A stretch of DNA of 15,848 nucleotides, from positions 1 to 15,848 of the forward strand of contig JAUVIQ010000044.1 of NCBI GenBank assembly GCA_030592655.1, in the 5' to 3' direction. This document shows, piece after piece, positions 14,115 through 15,848 of the stretch. Source of the stretch: Planctomycetales bacterium. GTDB lineage: Bacteria; Planctomycetota; Phycisphaerae; SM23-33. Each line of letters starts with the position of its first letter. The stretch's first letter is position 1. The position numbers and the translations under genes are program-made. The notes under the pieces were generated by a model. It had not been told where the DNA came from. It was given only the letters and a program-made list of their open reading frames with translations, and searched no databases.

Positions 14115-15848
14115 CTGGCGCATCTTAAACGCAAATTCGGATTCTGGGGCGTATTCTGCATCGCCGCCGGTGCGATGATAAGTTCCGGTCTGTTCGTGTT
14201 GCCGGGTCTGGCATTCGCCAAGGCCGGGCCTGCGATGATTCTTGCCTACGTGCTGGCCGGCGTGATGGTAATCCCCGCGATGCTGTCCAAGGCGGAACTC
14301 GCCACCGCAATGCCCAAAAGCGGTGGAAGTTACTTCTTCATCGAGCGGAGCATGGGTCCGCTTCCGGGGACGCTGGCGGGTCTGGCCAACTGGTTCAGCA
14401 TCGCCCTGAAAACCGCATTCGCCCTTATCGGTATCGGTGCGTTCGTCAGGCTTGTTTTGCCCGGCGGACAGATTGGCGAATGGCCGATTAAGGCTATCGC
14501 CATTGCCGCATGCGTAATCTTCACCGTCCTGAACATCCTCAGCGTCAAGGGCGTAGGCCGGCTGCAAATCATCATGGTTGCCGTCCTTCTGGGTATCCTC
14601 AGTGTGTTCGTCGTCGCGGGCATGCCGGCTGCGAAACACCCCCACTTCGCCAATTTCATGAACAAAGGATGGGGTAATGTTTTCGCCACTGCCGGGCTGG
14701 TCTTCATCTCCTACGGCGGGCTGACCAAGGTCGCCAGTGTCGCCGAGGAGGTCCACCATCCCGGATGGAACATCCCGGCCGGAATGTTCATGGCGTGGTT
14801 TGTTGTTACGCTGCTGTACATCGCCGCCGCGTTTGTGATGGTGGGCGTGATGGACGCCGGGACTTTGGAAGATAATCTTACCCCTCTGAGCTTGGCGGCG
14901 GAGAAATTCATGGGCGCCGGCGGGCTGATACTACTGTCGTCCGCAGCGATGCTGGCGTTCATTACCACCGCCAACAGCGGTATCCTGTCAGCCTCCCGCA
15001 GCCCGTTGGCAATGAGCCGCGACGGACTGCTTCCGGGATTTCTCCAGAAGGTCTCGCCCCGCTTCGGTACACCGCATGTGAGCATCTTCATCACCAGCGG
15101 CTTCATGATCGCCGTCATCGCACTGCTGAGCATCGAGAACCTCGTCAAGGTCGCCAGCACGATGATGATCATGCTCTTTCTGCTGGTCAACGTAGCGGTG
15201 CTTATCATGCGAGGAAGCAAACTCCAAAACTATCGTCCGCTGTTCCGTTCGCCGCTGTATCCGTGGATGCAACTTATCGGGATTGTGCTGTGCGGATTCC
15301 TCATCGTGGAGATGGGAAAGGTGCCGCTGATTACGACCGGCGCGTTCGCACTGGCAGGGGTAATCTGGTACTTCGTCTATGTCCGCCGCAGCATCAGCCG
15401 GGAAAGCGCGCTGGTCTATATGGTCCGCAGCGCGGTCTCGAAGGAAATCTATCGCAGCACGCTCGAAGAAGAACTCAAGGAAATCGCACTCGAGCGCGAC
15501 GACGTCGTACGCGACAGGTTCGACCACCTTGTCCGCCACTGTGACATCCTCGACATTCCCGAAAAAGTATCCGCCGAAGAAATGTTCGCCCGCGCCGCAG
15601 AAGCCCTGGCTGGGCGAATGGACATCGACGAGCAGCGCCTGCTTGAATTCTTTAAGGAGCGAGAGGCCGCTTCCAGCACCGTCATCGAGCCGGGTCTGGC
15701 CATACCGCACATCATCGTCGCCGGCGAAAAGGTCTTTGAAATCCTGCTGATTCGATGCAAAGAGGGAGTGAATTTCGCCGGTCAGGACGAGCCGGTGCGT
15801 GCGGCCTTCGTTCTGGTCGGGTCGCGCGACGAGCGGAACTATCATCTC
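14115..15848 (+). CDS. APC-superfamily amino-acid permease fused to a PTS EIIA type-2 domain, 3' end cut by window edge
   Basis: The frame runs 578 codons to the right edge. Residues about 8-430 are an APC-type transporter with about twelve helices; helix 1 reads 'GVFCIAAGAMISSGLFVLPG', the substrate-binding unwound motif, and 'ISYGGLTKVASVAEEV' and 'TTANSGILSASRSPLAMSRDG' are typical of amino-acid permeases. After a charged linker, residues about 475-578 are a PTS EIIA (fructose/Ntr) domain with the phosphorylatable-His motif 'GLAIPH' (His532). Such a fusion suggests transport controlled by phosphorelay, by inference. In-frame TGA codons at 14100 and 14106 limit the N-terminus. No ATG, GTG or TTG occurs before the ATG at 14175, which would cut helix 1. 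CTG at 14115 with GAGGGTGAG upstream is the best full-length start. The substrate is unknown. Confidence 0.85.
   Translation, partial: MAHLKRKFGFWGVFCIAAGAMISSGLFVLPGLAFAKAGPAMILAYVLAGVMVIPAMLSKAELATAMPKSGGSYFFIERSMGPLPGTLAGLANWFSIALKTAFALIGIGAFVRLVLPGGQIGEWPIKAIAIAACVIFTVLNILSVKGVGRLQIIMVAVLLGILSVFVVAGMPAAKHPHFANFMNKGWGNVFATAGLVFISYGGLTKVASVAEEVHHPGWNIPAGMFMAWFVVTLLYIAAAFVMVGVMDAGTLEDNLTPLSLAAEKFMGAGGLILLSSAAMLAFITTANSGILSASRSPLAMSRDGLLPGFLQKVSPRFGTPHVSIFITSGFMIAVIALLSIENLVKVASTMMIMLFLLVNVAVLIMRGSKLQNYRPLFRSPLYPWMQLIGIVLCGFLIVEMGKVPLITTGAFALAGVIWYFVYVRRSISRESALVYMVRSAVSKEIYRSTLEEELKEIALERDDVVRDRFDHLVRHCDILDIPEKVSAEEMFARAAEALAGRMDIDEQRLLEFFKEREAASSTVIEPGLAIPHIIVAGEKVFEILLIRCKEGVNFAGQDEPVRAAFVLVGSRDERNYHL

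Noticed and set aside
14070..15845. Several long minus-strand open frames (up to 285 codons) opposite the permease
   Set aside because: They are shadows: the plus strand encodes a clear APC-EIIA protein through the whole stretch, and the minus-strand translations have no domains and low-complexity composition.
1..15848. tRNA, rRNA, CRISPR array, insertion sequence with transposase
   Set aside because: No cloverleaf, rRNA signature, spaced direct-repeat array or transposase-like protein was recognised on either strand by reading.

Overview
The window looks like a chromosome segment from a planctomycete, most likely class Phycisphaerae. Two secreted proteins end in PEP-CTERM sorting signals, and one of them also carries a dockerin-like double calcium-binding repeat. 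Polysaccharide-related enzymes are common and coding density is moderate. GC content is moderate to high. The family level cannot be fixed from the sequence alone.

Layout from left to right. (1) A truncated trpG (anthranilate synthase glutaminase subunit) runs off the left edge on the minus strand. (2) A plus-strand gene for a secreted, coiled-coil, TPR-like protein of unknown function converges with a minus-strand SAM methyltransferase. (3) A 0.56-kb gap holds a 30-codon remnant of a Der-type GTPase, a cluster of small hairpins and the promoter of a plus-strand PEP-CTERM protein. That gene ends in a strong hairpin. (4) trpB and trpA lie on the minus strand, separated by three tandem 9-mers. 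(5) A 104-nt REP/MITE-like palindrome separates trpB from a minus-strand run of three genes: creatininase-family hydrolase, multi-spanning membrane protein (4-nt GTGA overlap) and sugar-phosphate isomerase/epimerase-like TIM barrel. (6) Next is a secreted ADP-ribosylglycohydrolase-fold enzyme with discoidin-like, dockerin-like and PEP-CTERM parts, preceded by a near-consensus sigma70 promoter. (7) A GT2-GtrA glycosyltransferase and a heparinase II/III-like protein form a tight two-gene unit, also on the minus strand. (8) After an 88-nt inverted repeat, a plus-strand APC-type amino-acid permease fused to a PTS EIIA type-2 domain runs off the right edge.

How the genes may work together. trpB, trpA and trpG belong to tryptophan synthesis, but the locus is split by unrelated genes. 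The stretch from about 5.8 to 13.9 kb looks like a carbohydrate or surface-polymer neighbourhood. It combines two secreted hydrolase or lyase-like enzymes, a lipid-linked-sugar glycosyltransferase and a small cytoplasmic operon. The substrates are not readable from the sequence.

The most interesting items are the secreted ADP-ribosylglycohydrolase-fold protein, the permease-EIIA fusion whose only plausible full-length start is CTG, the dispersed-repeat-like palindromes between operons, and the der fragment abutting the methyltransferase.
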